Shown here in pieces: positions 1 through 8,597 of a stretch of 64,000 bases of DNA. The number at the start of each line of letters is the position of its first letter. The stretch's first letter is position 1. A program made the position numbers and the translations under genes. The DNA is from Lachnospiraceae bacterium UBA1683 (GTDB lineage Bacteria > Bacillota > Clostridia > Lachnospirales > Lachnospiraceae): positions 32,593-96,592 of the forward strand of contig DCKD01000013.1 of NCBI GenBank assembly GCA_002320245.1, given 5' to 3'. Under the pieces are notes generated by a model. The model was not told where the DNA came from, did no database searches, and saw only the letters and a program-made list of their open reading frames with translations.

Positions 1-222
1 GAAGATTTTCTTCTTCATGCTGTCCCCGGAAACATCTTCCGTCTTTTTTCTCCTGAAAAGCAACCAGAATATAAAACTTGTCAAAAATCCAAGCAGATCA
101 ACCAATAGTAAGACCAAATGACTTCTTATTCCACCATACTGAGAGAGATAACATATTTGATATAAACATAGTAAATAAAAAAGCAGACTAATTTTTCCAA
201 AAATTCTGTAATTTCTTTTCAT
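1..222 (-). CDS. Partial small membrane protein (runs off left edge)
   Basis: An open frame starts with ATG at 222 and runs without a stop to the window edge (74 codons seen). A ribosome site (AAAGAGG) lies about 6 bases before the ATG. The visible part begins MKRNYRIFGK, followed by two hydrophobic stretches at about residues 11-27 and 35-58, then a basic tail (RRKK). It looks like a two-helix membrane protein whose C-terminus is outside the window. I do not recognise the family. No neighbour on this side helps assign a role. Confidence 0.5.
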   Translation of the reverse strand, partial: MKRNYRIFGKISLLFYLLCLYQICYLSQYGGIRSHLVLLLVDLLGFLTSFIFWLLFRRKKTEDVSGDSMKKKIF

Positions 223-602
223 ACCGAACCTCTTTCTTTAATTTTTCTCATCCTCTGTACATTCTTCTATATCTTTTTATCAATCATTAATTTATACAAA
301 CCGTTATATAATAGCCTATACCGATTGTCACCCTTTCCTGTGATTCCTTACAGCCAAATTATAGCAATTTCTATGCCCGTTATCAATTAGGTGTTTTTCT
401 TATTTCTTTCTCTTTCCTTAATATTTTCTTCCTAAAATTTCTTTTTCTTTTATGAATTAAACATATTTTTGACACATTTTCTGGGTATACTAATCTCAGA
501 TAGTTGATAAGACAACTATCTCCCCCCTCATAAAGTTGACATCGGGCATAACCTCCCGGTGTACACTTTACTCTCATTCCTTTAGATAACTATAAAACAA
601 CG

Positions 603-634
603 AAACCCGTTAGCCCTTGTGGTTAGCGGGTTTT
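603..634. terminator. Bidirectional terminator-like hairpin
   Basis: The arms AAACCCGTTAGCC and GGTTAGCGGGTTTT can pair over 12-13 bases with G-T pairs around a short loop. The plus strand is followed by TTTTC and the minus strand by TTTCGTTGTTTT. No gene lies immediately on either side, so it may be a leftover of a lost gene or element. Confidence 0.45.
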
Positions 635-834
635 CGCTGTATCTGCGGTTATCCGAAATACGTTTCGTTGAAGTTCACCATTTCTTCTCCAAATTCAAAT
701 CTTCATAGTTCCCCACTCCCTTTTCCTTGAATGAATTTTATAGGAAAATAACAATCTATTGTCTGTCCCCTTGTTTATCCCGAAATGTAAATTATTGAAT
801 GGTAAAATTATATCACATTCAGTGAAAAAAGAAG

Positions 835-910
835 TAAACTGTACCCTAATAGTTCAACACAGTTTCTTTCTATCCTCTTTTTCTGTGTCTTAATATTAGG
901 GTACAGTTTA
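835..910. repeat. 16-bp perfect inverted repeat with 44-base loop
   Basis: TAAACTGTACCCTAAT at 835-850 is the exact reverse complement of 895-910. The loop is T-rich and codes for nothing. It could be a palindromic repeat unit or the two ends of a tiny non-autonomous element. No target duplication is obvious. Confidence 0.6.
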
Positions 911-964
911 CCCCATCTGCTTTATTCAATTTTATCTGTCTCGAAAAATTCTCTGCAAGTTCCG

Positions 965-1111
965 GATGGCTGGTAAATAGCAAAGACGTTGTACTGCCAT
1001 TCACACTTGCAGCTTTCTTCGCATTTCTATGCGTCTTTGCTATTTACCAGCCATCTGTTTTTCAACCTACGCAGCAGAAATGCATTCGACGAGACTATTT
1101 ACCAGCCATCT
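965..1111. repeat. Dispersed repeat family B, inverted pair plus extra arm
   Basis: Bases 965-988 and 1032-1055 form a perfect 24-bp inverted repeat whose core is GCTATTTACCAGCCATC. A third partial arm (CTATTTACCAGCCATCT) lies at 1095-1111. The same core occurs at 25988-26017 and 27695-27725, both inside the Tad pilus locus, so this is a dispersed repeat and not a local hairpin. Confidence 0.7.
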
Positions 1112-1254
1112 AACCTCACCACTACTGCGGCTAACGCTCAACATCTCGCTCTCAGGCAAACCTAAAAACTCAACACTTTTATTATCAGTTTCTGTTAGAT
1201 TGATTGTCGTCTCATGAACAACTGAACCTTTTCCCCCTTAGGCACTGCGGTCGT

Positions 1255-2778
1255 TTACATAGACGCTCCCGGCGCTATCTCACTGATTGTATAAGTATCA
1301 AATGCCATTGCATAATAACAGTTCGGACCGGTTCCCCAACTATTCTCCAGATTCTCGTAAAGAATGGCAACACTGCCATTTGCCATCTCAGTGAGACAAG
1401 AGTACATAAATGGATTTTCGTTTTCTGTTACTGCCTTGCTATACTTCCATTCCATAGTTCCATCATTTTTAACAAGACCTACAAAAATCTTACCGTTCAA
1501 ACGATATCCGGCTCCGCTTCGGTTGGAGCCCTCCCCTCTTGGTCCGGTTGGACAGGACACAAGGATTGCCTGTTGACCGTCTATAAGACTTGAATATTTA
1601 ATTGCAGAAATCTCCGTGTTAGAATTTACCACTACATCCGTTTCAACATCGTTCCCCCATGAATATCCATTGGCAGATTTGGTCGCATCTACATAGCAAA
1701 TCCTACAGCTATTGTTACGGAAGAAGAAACGGAGGGTATCATCACTCAACTCAACACACTGGCTCTCGGAACTCCAACCAACAGAGGCTGACAAGCTATC
1801 AGAACGCTGCCAGTCGGTTCCATTTGTAGAATAAATGAAACTCACGCTCTGACTCGCATCCCCGCCGCTATAGGAATAGCACGGGAAAATAATCTCGCCA
1901 TCACTGGTAACTGTTCCCCGGCCAGGTGCAACCAGACATACCCGCTCACTGTCTGTTTTCAGATTCAGCAGTTTAGGCGCCGACCATGTTTCGCCTTTAT
2001 CAGTAGATGTAGTCAGATATAGATACCCCGTGCGGACTACCTGATACGGGGAATCTGAAAAGAACAGATTACTCTCCGTATTCTCCCCCTCGATATTAAA
2101 ATATTCATCAACAGTATATCCCTCAACTATCTGATTGCTGCTATCGTAAATTTTTCCATTCTTCAGATAGTAATTATATCCTGTCTCTTCAGGCTTTTTT
2201 AGTTTTAAATCCCCAGCCGCATTGAATCCTACGTTCATAGACGGAGCCGTCTGACCGCCATCACCATTCAGAGCAACCCCATATGGATACAAATCGCACA
2301 GCATATAAATGGTATCATTAGATGTCACTGCCAGTGCCGGGTCAATGAATGAAGTAGAGCCGGAACTGTTATACACGTTCCCGTTATCTCCCAGATAGTT
2401 AGCAAATGTATAACTCCAGTTTGTCCCATTATCCGTCGACCGACTGACAACCGTATCCAAACCACCGCCGTCATAGGTTGTATTCCAACGGGCATCCGCT
2501 GCCGCAACCAGAGTTCCGTCACTCAGAGTCACCAGCGCCGGGATACGGTAGCTATTACTGCCTCCCGTGCCCGTTACAAATGGATTCCCTGTAGTAGTAC
2601 CGTTGTCTGGCTTCATACCCATTGTAATAGCAGAAAGCGGCATAATGCCCGCTTCCTCATCTGTAGTTTCATCTGCATTCGAACCCTGCGCGGTATCTGC
2701 TGCATAGACAATTCCTGTCAAACTAAATACCATACAGAACACGAGCGCTAACGACAGAATATGTTTTAATGTTTTCAT
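1255..2778 (-). CDS. Secreted exo-alpha-sialidase (GH33)
   Basis: The 507-residue protein should release terminal sialic acid from host glycans outside the cell. It has a signal peptide (residues 1-26, ending VYA-A). The sialidase arginine motif SYRIP is at 76-80. Asp-boxes are STDNGTNW (114-121), STDKGETW (257-264) and a weaker STNGTDW (316-322). A glutamate in ESQCVEL and an arginine in FFFRNN follow, and the MYSCLTE segment near the C-terminus is the usual place of the catalytic tyrosine. An insert at about 165-250 resembles the extra lobe of larger bacterial sialidases. There is no lectin domain, sortase motif or C-terminal anchor, so it is probably released freely. The start has AGGAGG seven bases upstream. 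No sialic acid uptake or catabolic genes are nearby. Confidence 0.88.
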   Translation of the reverse strand: MKTLKHILSLALVFCMVFSLTGIVYAADTAQGSNADETTDEEAGIMPLSAITMGMKPDNGTTTGNPFVTGTGGSNSYRIPALVTLSDGTLVAAADARWNTTYDGGGLDTVVSRSTDNGTNWSYTFANYLGDNGNVYNSSGSTSFIDPALAVTSNDTIYMLCDLYPYGVALNGDGGQTAPSMNVGFNAAGDLKLKKPEETGYNYYLKNGKIYDSSNQIVEGYTVDEYFNIEGENTESNLFFSDSPYQVVRTGYLYLTTSTDKGETWSAPKLLNLKTDSERVCLVAPGRGTVTSDGEIIFPCYSYSGGDASQSVSFIYSTNGTDWQRSDSLSASVGWSSESQCVELSDDTLRFFFRNNSCRICYVDATKSANGYSWGNDVETDVVVNSNTEISAIKYSSLIDGQQAILVSCPTGPRGEGSNRSGAGYRLNGKIFVGLVKNDGTMEWKYSKAVTENENPFMYSCLTEMANGSVAILYENLENSWGTGPNCYYAMAFDTYTISEIAPGASM

Positions 2779-3177
2779 CTGTTTTCCTCCTTTTCTTCAT
2801 ACTCGGAATCTTTACGTCTTGTTTTATCAGGGATTCAGATTCCTGTTCCAATCCCCCGCTTTTTTGTCAAATCACTCGACAAATTCATCGAAAATACGGT
2901 ACTTCACGCCCCTGCTCAAATGTACATTCTTCGATTGGAGGCGATTTTCTTTTTGCCCGTTAATACTCTCTTTCCTCCTTCCTGCTACAATGTTTTTATA
3001 AAAGCTCATACACAAGACGGCCAATCAGTAACAAGCGAATGGCAGAAAATAAGCAGACTCTCTTTGTTTCATTATATGCTGCAACTACAGATTTATTACA
3101 ATATTTTCCTATTTTAAGTCCACGGAATGTAAAAATAACAAGCCCTTTGCGTTCGGCTGTCACAATATCCTTTCTTT
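2779..3177. other. Upstream region of the sialidase gene, no other gene
   Basis: Only a possible regulatory site is seen. On the minus strand a TTGACA-like hexamer lies within an imperfect palindrome near 2870-2890 (TTTGTC-N9-GACAAA on the plus strand), which could be a repressor operator for the sialidase gene. The -10 box is unclear. The rest (about 2990-3177) follows the stop of the truncated YhhN-like gene and shows no coding signal I trust. Confidence 0.35.
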
Positions 3178-3456
3178 TCATCCTGTAACAGATGCACATG
3201 CAATCAGATAAACCGCCGCGTAATACAGCACCAGCAGCACATCCGCCGTCATACAGCAAATCAGCCCTGCTACTATTATCCATCGGAACACACTTCCACC
3301 CACTTCACCTCCACTTACCGCGCCATAAAAGCCAGTCATAACTGCCATAGCGGTCGAAAGTGCCTTAAATACGAGTGCCCTGCTGCCCAACCTGTTTCGG
3401 TATATACCATACAATAAGCCAAATAAAATAAGGGGTATGACCGACATAAAAATCAA
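3178..3456 (-). pseudogene. Truncated YhhN-like (lysoplasmalogenase family) membrane protein
   Basis: This 92-residue frame has three hydrophobic helices. The stretch LVFKALSTAM followed later by AGLICCMTADVLL resembles the N-terminal part of YhhN family proteins (K-P-L-T, then G-L-x-F-S-x-x-G-D-x-x-L). Intact members are about 200-220 residues with seven or eight helices, so more than half is missing. I saw no continuation in the other frames downstream. The preferred start is TTG at 3456, since AAAGGGG lies at good distance from it; an ATG at 3474 has no ribosome site. It may be a decayed gene or a distinct small membrane protein. Confidence 0.45.
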
Positions 3457-3479
3457 CTCATCACCCCTTTCCATATTTA

Positions 3480-4409
3480 TTATTCTATCCTACTTTCCAT
3501 CCATTCCAGCATATCCTCAAACACCTGCTGACGGTCAGTCTCATTCAGCAATTCATGCCGGTCGCCTGCATACAGACGCAGCGATACATCTTTGATTCCC
3601 GCCGCCTGATATTTTTCATAAATCTTGCGGACACCTTTTCCGAAACCGCCCACCGGATCATCCATCCCTGCTGCCAGGAGAATCGGTAAATGTTTCGGTA
3701 TCATAAATGTGCTTTCTTTTTTCTCCATCTGCTGCATACCGTCAAACATATGATAATATGCATTTACAGTAAACATAAATGAACACAGTGGATCATTGAT
3801 ATACATCTCCAACCGCTCTTCATCGCTGGTAATCCAATCGGCTCTCGTATGTGCCGGCTTGAATTTTCTTTTAAATGAACCATTCACCATCCGGTCTACC
3901 AGTTTACTTCTGTGATGCCCGCCCTTGAATACCGCAATCCCCTTACAAAGAGTCCTGCCAAAATTCAGCACTATATGTGGCTGCTCTGCAACAACACCGA
4001 TTAATATTGCTCCCGCAAGTCCGTTTCCGTACATCTGGATATACTGCCGGAGCATAACTGAGCCCATATTGTGACCAAGCATGAAATACGGCACATCCGG
4101 GTACTTATTCATGGTTCTTGTCCGCAATGTGTGCATATCCCCAAGCAGACAGGCATTTCCGTATTTTTTCTGAAAATATCCATACTCCGACTTGCTCTGT
4201 ACAGACTTGCCGTGCCCCAGATGGTCATTGCCAACAACATAATACCCCTGACCGCACAGGAACCTCGCAAACTCGTCATAGCGGTCAATGTATTCAACCA
4301 TGCCATGGCACATCTGAAGTACTGCTTTTACTTCGCCTTCCGGTTTCCATTCAATTGTATGGACTTCGGTATTACCATCTTTTGATGGAAAGTAAAATTC
4401 ATCTTTCAT
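3480..4409 (-). CDS. Alpha/beta hydrolase, monoacylglycerol lipase-like, nucleophile Ser replaced by Asn
   Basis: The protein has the lysophospholipase/monoacylglycerol lipase layout: oxyanion region CHGMVEY, cap region, nucleophile elbow, the acid in AGMDDPVGG and the histidine in GDRHELLNET. The elbow reads LGHNMGS where the family has GHSMGS, because the codon at 4068-4070 is AAT (Asn) and not a serine codon. The usual serine hydrolase chemistry should therefore be absent unless the Asn is repaired or another residue serves. It directly follows citrate synthase on the same strand. I prefer ATG at 4409, with AGGTAAAG upstream and lying just past the citrate synthase stop; an ATG at 4427 would overlap that gene by 11 bases. 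No signal peptide is seen, so it is cytoplasmic. Confidence 0.82.
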   Translation of the reverse strand: MKDEFYFPSKDGNTEVHTIEWKPEGEVKAVLQMCHGMVEYIDRYDEFARFLCGQGYYVVGNDHLGHGKSVQSKSEYGYFQKKYGNACLLGDMHTLRTRTMNKYPDVPYFMLGHNMGSVMLRQYIQMYGNGLAGAILIGVVAEQPHIVLNFGRTLCKGIAVFKGGHHRSKLVDRMVNGSFKRKFKPAHTRADWITSDEERLEMYINDPLCSFMFTVNAYYHMFDGMQQMEKKESTFMIPKHLPILLAAGMDDPVGGFGKGVRKIYEKYQAAGIKDVSLRLYAGDRHELLNETDRQQVFEDMLEWMESRIE

Positions 4410-4416
4410 GTCATCT

Positions 4417-5787
4417 TTACCTGTCATTTAATTTAATATACTCACGATAAGGCGCGAGCGGCTTGTAAGCAGGACGGATAATCTTGTCCACATTCTTCAG
4501 CTCTTCCAGACGGTGCGCACTCCATCCCACAATTCGCGCCGCCGCAAAAATCGGTGTATATAACGCAGGCGGAAGATCCAGCATACCGTAAACAAGCCCA
4601 CTGTAGAAGTCCACATTCGCATTGACACCTTTGTACATCTTACGTTTCTCGGCAATCACTTCCGGAGCCATATGCTCCACCTTCTCATACAGGGCATATT
4701 CCTTCTCACAGCCTTTTTCGATTGCGAGCTGTTTTACAAATCTTTTAAATATTTCTGCTCTTGGATCGGAAATGGAATAAATCGCATGTCCCATTCCATA
4801 AATCAGCCCTTTTTTATCAAACGCATTCTTATCCAGAAGTGCCTCCAGATAATTCCGTACCTGTTCGTCATCCGTCCAGTCTGTCAGCGTATTCTTCATA
4901 TCCTCAAACATCTGCGTCACTTTGATATTTGCACCACCGTGTTTCGGTCCTTTCAAAGATGCCATCGCCGCAGAGATTGTAGAATATGTATCTGTTCCGG
5001 AAGAAGTAACCACATGTGTTGTAAACGTCGAGTTGTTGCCACCGCCATGGTCCATATGAAGCACCAGTGCCATATCCAGAATTTCTGCCTCCAGCGCGGT
5101 ATACTTTCTATCCTCACGGAGCATCATGAGAATATTCTCCGCTGTAGAAAGACTCGGGTCCGGCGCATAAATATACAAGTCCTGTCCCCTGCGGTAATTA
5201 TATGCATGATATCCATAAACCATCAGCATCGGGAACTGACTAATCAGGTTCAGACACTGTCTCAATACATTCGGAATATCCGTATCATCCGCTTTTGCAT
5301 CATATGAATACAACTGCAGGATACATCTGGAAATGTTATTCATCATATCCCTGCTTGGTGCTTTCATAATCACATCCCGCACAAAGTTAGGCGGCAGCAT
5401 ACGTCTCTGTGACAGCATCCGCTGAAAATCTTCCAGTTCCTTTGCATTTGGAAGTTCTCCAAAAAGGAGCAAATAAGCGGTCTCTTCAAACCCCGGATGT
5501 TTTGCATCCAAAAATCCTTTAACAATATCCTTAATATTATATCCCCGGTAATAAAGGTTTCCTGCACACGGTATCTCTTCACCATCTACTATCTTCTTCG
5601 CACAAACATCAGAAATGTTCGTCAATCCCGCCAGCACACCTTTACCGTTCAGATCACGCAGACCACGTTTCACTTCATACTTTGCATACAGTTCTCTGTC
5701 TATCGCATTATTTTCCTCGCACCTGCGCGCCAAATCCTGAATCTTCGGTGTATTCTCAAACAAAATGCTATCCACGTCTTTCACCAT
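4417..5787 (-). CDS. gltA: Citrate synthase
   Basis: It condenses acetyl-CoA with oxaloacetate to citrate in the cytoplasm, the entry step of the oxidative TCA branch. The 456 residues carry the citrate synthase marks in order: HMDHGGGNNST (catalytic His region), GPKHGGAN, GMGHAIYSISDPR and NVDFYSG with the catalytic Asp. The usual GHRVY is GHAIY here. A 2-methylcitrate synthase cannot be fully excluded from sequence alone, but there is no prp operon nearby and an aconitase-type gene lies 6 kb upstream. A sigma-A-like promoter is at 5824-5852 and AGGAGG precedes the start. The hydrolase gene follows immediately and is likely cotranscribed. Confidence 0.9.
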   Translation of the reverse strand: MVKDVDSILFENTPKIQDLARRCEENNAIDRELYAKYEVKRGLRDLNGKGVLAGLTNISDVCAKKIVDGEEIPCAGNLYYRGYNIKDIVKGFLDAKHPGFEETAYLLLFGELPNAKELEDFQRMLSQRRMLPPNFVRDVIMKAPSRDMMNNISRCILQLYSYDAKADDTDIPNVLRQCLNLISQFPMLMVYGYHAYNYRRGQDLYIYAPDPSLSTAENILMMLREDRKYTALEAEILDMALVLHMDHGGGNNSTFTTHVVTSSGTDTYSTISAAMASLKGPKHGGANIKVTQMFEDMKNTLTDWTDDEQVRNYLEALLDKNAFDKKGLIYGMGHAIYSISDPRAEIFKRFVKQLAIEKGCEKEYALYEKVEHMAPEVIAEKRKMYKGVNANVDFYSGLVYGMLDLPPALYTPIFAAARIVGWSAHRLEELKNVDKIIRPAYKPLAPYREYIKLNDR

Positions 5788-5823
5788 AAGCCACTGCTCC
5801 TCCTTTTTTGTTTCACTTCTTTT

Positions 5824-5852
5824 ATTATACTAAAACTATCTTTGTTATACAA
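5824..5852 (-). promoter_or_regulatory. Sigma-A promoter of citrate synthase
   Basis: On the minus strand TTGTAT (5852-5847), a 17-base spacer and TATAAT (5829-5824) lie about 40 bases before the citrate synthase start. Confidence 0.65.
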
Positions 5853-5894
5853 TGAATTGTCTATTAAATATTTATAACCTTTTCGGACTCTACA

Positions 5895-6764
5895 TTATTT
5901 ATCTGCCAGCAGATTACTCAACGCAGCAAATTCCTCCAGCGCCAGAGCCTCTCCCCGCACGCTCGCCCCTTTGCCAAGCGCCCCGATTGCCTGTTCGATT
6001 TCTTCCTTTGAAAAATCAAGTTCGGCGGAATTCTTCAATCCATTTGCCAGCGTCTTCCTTCGCTGATTAAAGGATGCCCGGATAATGCGGAACATCAGTT
6101 TTTCATCTGTCACCTCTACCGGCGGGTTCTCGTACCGCTCCAGGCGAATAACCGCCGAGCCGACTTTGGGGCGCGGCATAAAACAATTCGGCGGCACATT
6201 TGCCACAATATATGGTTTTGCATAGTATTGTACCGCAAGAGACAGGGCGCCGTAATCTTTTGTCCCCGGTCCGACCTGCATCCGGTCCGCCACCTCTTTC
6301 TGAACCATGACCGTAATACTTTTTAGCGGCACATGATTCTCGAACAGTCCCATAATAATCGGAGTTGTGATATAATACGGCAGATTTGCAACCACCTTAA
6401 TTGAACGTCCCCCGTTCTCTTCCTCTGCCAGTTTTGCAATATCTAATTTCAGAACATCGTCATTGATAATCCTGACATTTTCATATCCATCCAGTGTATC
6501 TTCCAATATCGGAATCAATGCCTTATCAATCTCCACCGCAACCACTTTTCCTGCTGCACACGCTAAATACTGCGTCATCGTTCCGATTCCCGGTCCGATT
6601 TCCAGTACCATGTCGTCTTTCGTAATTTCTGCAGAACGGATAATCTTGTCCAGCACATGCGTATCAATCAGAAAATTCTGTCCGAATTTCTTCTGAAACG
6701 AAAAATTATACTTCTGCAACACCGCAATCGTATTCTGCGGATTTCCAAGCGTAGGTTCTTTCAT
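5895..6764 (-). CDS. rsmA: 16S rRNA dimethyladenosine transferase RsmA (KsgA)
   Basis: This methylase dimethylates two adjacent adenines near the 3' end of 16S rRNA using SAM, a late step of small-subunit assembly. The 289 residues start with the family hallmark KKFGQNFLID. The SAM-binding VLEIGPGIGTMT, the NLPYYITTPII catalytic motif and the C-terminal NQRRKTL segment follow. Length is normal. The next gene upstream on the same strand is tatD, an order common in Firmicutes. A GGAG lies about 12 bases from the ATG, slightly long spacing, but the start agrees with the family. Confidence 0.96.
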   Translation of the reverse strand: MKEPTLGNPQNTIAVLQKYNFSFQKKFGQNFLIDTHVLDKIIRSAEITKDDMVLEIGPGIGTMTQYLACAAGKVVAVEIDKALIPILEDTLDGYENVRIINDDVLKLDIAKLAEEENGGRSIKVVANLPYYITTPIIMGLFENHVPLKSITVMVQKEVADRMQVGPGTKDYGALSLAVQYYAKPYIVANVPPNCFMPRPKVGSAVIRLERYENPPVEVTDEKLMFRIIRASFNQRRKTLANGLKNSAELDFSKEEIEQAIGALGKGASVRGEALALEEFAALSNLLADK

Positions 6765-6833
6765 AATCGTAGGATTCTCCTCTATTCATTCTCTCATCAG
6801 GACATATTACGCGCCGCAGTCATCTGTCCGCCA

Positions 6834-7598
6834 TCACTCAATCCTGTAAAATCTCTTTGCATTCTCTTCTGTTACCCGAATCACTTCTTCCGCAGTGATT
6901 CCCTTTAATTCCGCAATTGCCTGCGCTACATAGGGAAGATTCAGGGAAGAATTTCGCTTTCCGCGGTTCGGTTCCGGCGCAAGATAGGGGCAATCCGTCT
7001 CCAGCACAATGTGAGAAAGCGGAATCTCTTTCACGATTTCTTTCAGCCTTTTCGCGTTCTTAAATGTAACCACGCCGCCGACACCTATCAGATACCCCAT
7101 TCTGACATACTCTTCCGCCATCTCTTTGGAATAAGAATAGCAATGAATAATCGCAGGTATCCCCCGCGCATGTTCTTTCATGATTTGCATCGTGTCCGCC
7201 GCTGCCTCCCGGCTGTGGATGTTTACCGGCAGATTCCATTTACGGGCAAGCTCCAACTGGCTCACAAACCATGCCTCCTGCAAATCGCGGCTTTCCTTGT
7301 CCCAATAATAGTCCAGGCCAATCTCACCGACTGCGACAATCTTTTCCTTCTGCAATAGCTGCTCCATCCGTGCAAAATTATCCTCGTTCAAGTCCCCGAC
7401 TTCATCCGGATGCACGCCTATCATTCCATAAACAAACGGATATTTCTGCGTCAGCTCCAGCACCCTCTCCCATGAGTTTACCGTTGCACTGGCATCCACA
7501 ATTGTACCAACTCCGCCCGCCTGCATTGTAAGAAGCACATCTTCTCTGTCTTCATCAAACTGTCCGTCATCATAATGTGCATGTGTATCAAATATCAT
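6834..7598 (-). CDS. tatD: TatD family metal-dependent hydrolase (DNase-like)
   Basis: TatD proteins are cytoplasmic TIM-barrel metallohydrolases with deoxyribonuclease activity. Metal-ligand motifs are visible: IFDTHAHYDD at the start, VGEIGLDYYWD, NIHSREA, IHCYSYS and LETDCPYLAP, plus GKRN. Length is 254 residues from the ATG at 7598, which has GGAAGG just upstream. A longer frame with TTG at 7610 would place the ribosome site inside the gene, so I do not use it. It sits upstream of rsmA on the same strand. Confidence 0.93.
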   Translation of the reverse strand: MIFDTHAHYDDGQFDEDREDVLLTMQAGGVGTIVDASATVNSWERVLELTQKYPFVYGMIGVHPDEVGDLNEDNFARMEQLLQKEKIVAVGEIGLDYYWDKESRDLQEAWFVSQLELARKWNLPVNIHSREAAADTMQIMKEHARGIPAIIHCYSYSKEMAEEYVRMGYLIGVGGVVTFKNAKRLKEIVKEIPLSHIVLETDCPYLAPEPNRGKRNSSLNLPYVAQAIAELKGITAEEVIRVTEENAKRFYRIE

Positions 7599-7683
7599 CT
7601 GTCCTTCCAACTTTCCGTAAATTCAATCTTCTATAAATCCAGCTTCTGCAAATCCAATTTCTGCAAGCCTGATTTTCTGTAAA

Positions 7684-8430
7684 TTACTCATCTTTGTACT
7701 TCTTGAATTTATCGTACATGTCCTCTCCCGCCAGCTTAATGATATCCAACACCTCATCCTCGGAAATCTTCATATGTTCAGCAAGTTCTCCTATCGTAAT
7801 TCCACGTCCCTTTTCATCCGCCATCTTATGCAATGTCTCATCCAGATTGTTTACCCTGTCTTCCATCTTCCGGTCATGTGATTTCAGTTCTCTCTGCTCT
7901 TCTATCATCGTCTGAATTCCCTGTCGGATCTCCTGTACAATGACATTCTCCGCCCCGTCTGCATCAGCAATCATATCCAATGCCAGAATCAGGCTTACAT
8001 TGCCCTCCTGCACCATATCCCCCAGGTAGATTCCGGGTTCATGCAGTTTCTTTGCGATTTCCACAACAACCGGAAGGTAAAGTTCTATCAACCGGCTCTT
8101 TGCCATCGCATCCTGCTGCACCGCCTTTCTGAGCAGTGTTTCCTTTTCCCCCGGCTGCTCCGGTTTCATCGCTTTCAAGTCCTCTGTATAGTCTGCCAGA
8201 TACTTTTTTTCCTCCTCAGAAAATCCGCCGGAAACCGTATTCTTATAATACCCCGACACCACAATCTTTTGTGACATCAGGAAATCATACACGAGCAGTA
8301 ACTGCTCTTCCGTCAGTCCGTCCTCCGCAAAGAAATGTTTTACTTCTTCATTCGACAAACGTTTATTCTGAGATTCTGCACGTTCCAGCAGTTCTTCTAA
8401 TTTCTTTCGAAACTGTAATTCGTCACTCAT
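7684..8430 (-). CDS. Degenerate sigma-70-like protein without promoter-recognition regions
   Basis: The 248-residue protein resembles primary sigma factors in part. Residues about 20-60 look like region 1.1 (RLSNEEVKHFFAEDGLTEEQ). Region 2.1-2.2 is kept (LIELYLPVVVEIAKKL, then DMVQEGNVSLILAL), the part that binds the RNA polymerase clamp. The aromatic 2.3/2.4 stretch that opens and reads the -10 box is missing: IRQGIQTMIEEQ stands where YATWWIRQAI-type sequence is expected. A region 3-like helix-turn-helix (GITIGELAEHMKISEDEV) follows and the protein ends without region 4. It may bind core polymerase without selecting promoters. AGGAGG seven bases before the ATG at 8430 decides the start. Confidence 0.75.
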   Translation of the reverse strand: MSDELQFRKKLEELLERAESQNKRLSNEEVKHFFAEDGLTEEQLLLVYDFLMSQKIVVSGYYKNTVSGGFSEEEKKYLADYTEDLKAMKPEQPGEKETLLRKAVQQDAMAKSRLIELYLPVVVEIAKKLHEPGIYLGDMVQEGNVSLILALDMIADADGAENVIVQEIRQGIQTMIEEQRELKSHDRKMEDRVNNLDETLHKMADEKGRGITIGELAEHMKISEDEVLDIIKLAGEDMYDKFKKYKDE

Positions 8431-8597
8431 AGCTACCTCCTGATTATCCGGGATTGATTTCCTTTTCATTTTTCTCATCATTACAATTATATAGAATCTT
8501 ACGCCATTTGACAAATATAATTTTGTTTATCCCAACCCGCAATTCCTGCTTGGAGGTCAGCCCCCTGTACATACCCGACTTCCTGTTTTACTTTCCC

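Larger units (their letters stand above)
223..1254. other. Gene-poor, repeat-rich intergenic stretch
   Basis: No convincing gene is seen in this 1-kb stretch. It holds a terminator-like hairpin (603-634), a 16-bp perfect inverted repeat (835-850 with 895-910) and three arms of a dispersed repeat (965-988, 1032-1055, 1095-1111). A 64-codon minus-strand frame at 383-577 has its AAAGGA directly against the ATG and unremarkable lysine/arginine-rich sequence, so I did not call it. The build-up of hairpins and repeat arms suggests decayed mobile or palindromic elements. Confidence 0.6.

Noticed and set aside
383..577. 64-codon minus-strand frame near the left end
   Set aside because: The AAAGGA touches the ATG, the sequence shows no family pattern, and the region is full of repeats. 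I treat it as chance.
4672..5307. 211-codon plus-strand frame opposite citrate synthase
   Set aside because: Antisense shadow of a clear gene, with no ribosome site or family pattern.
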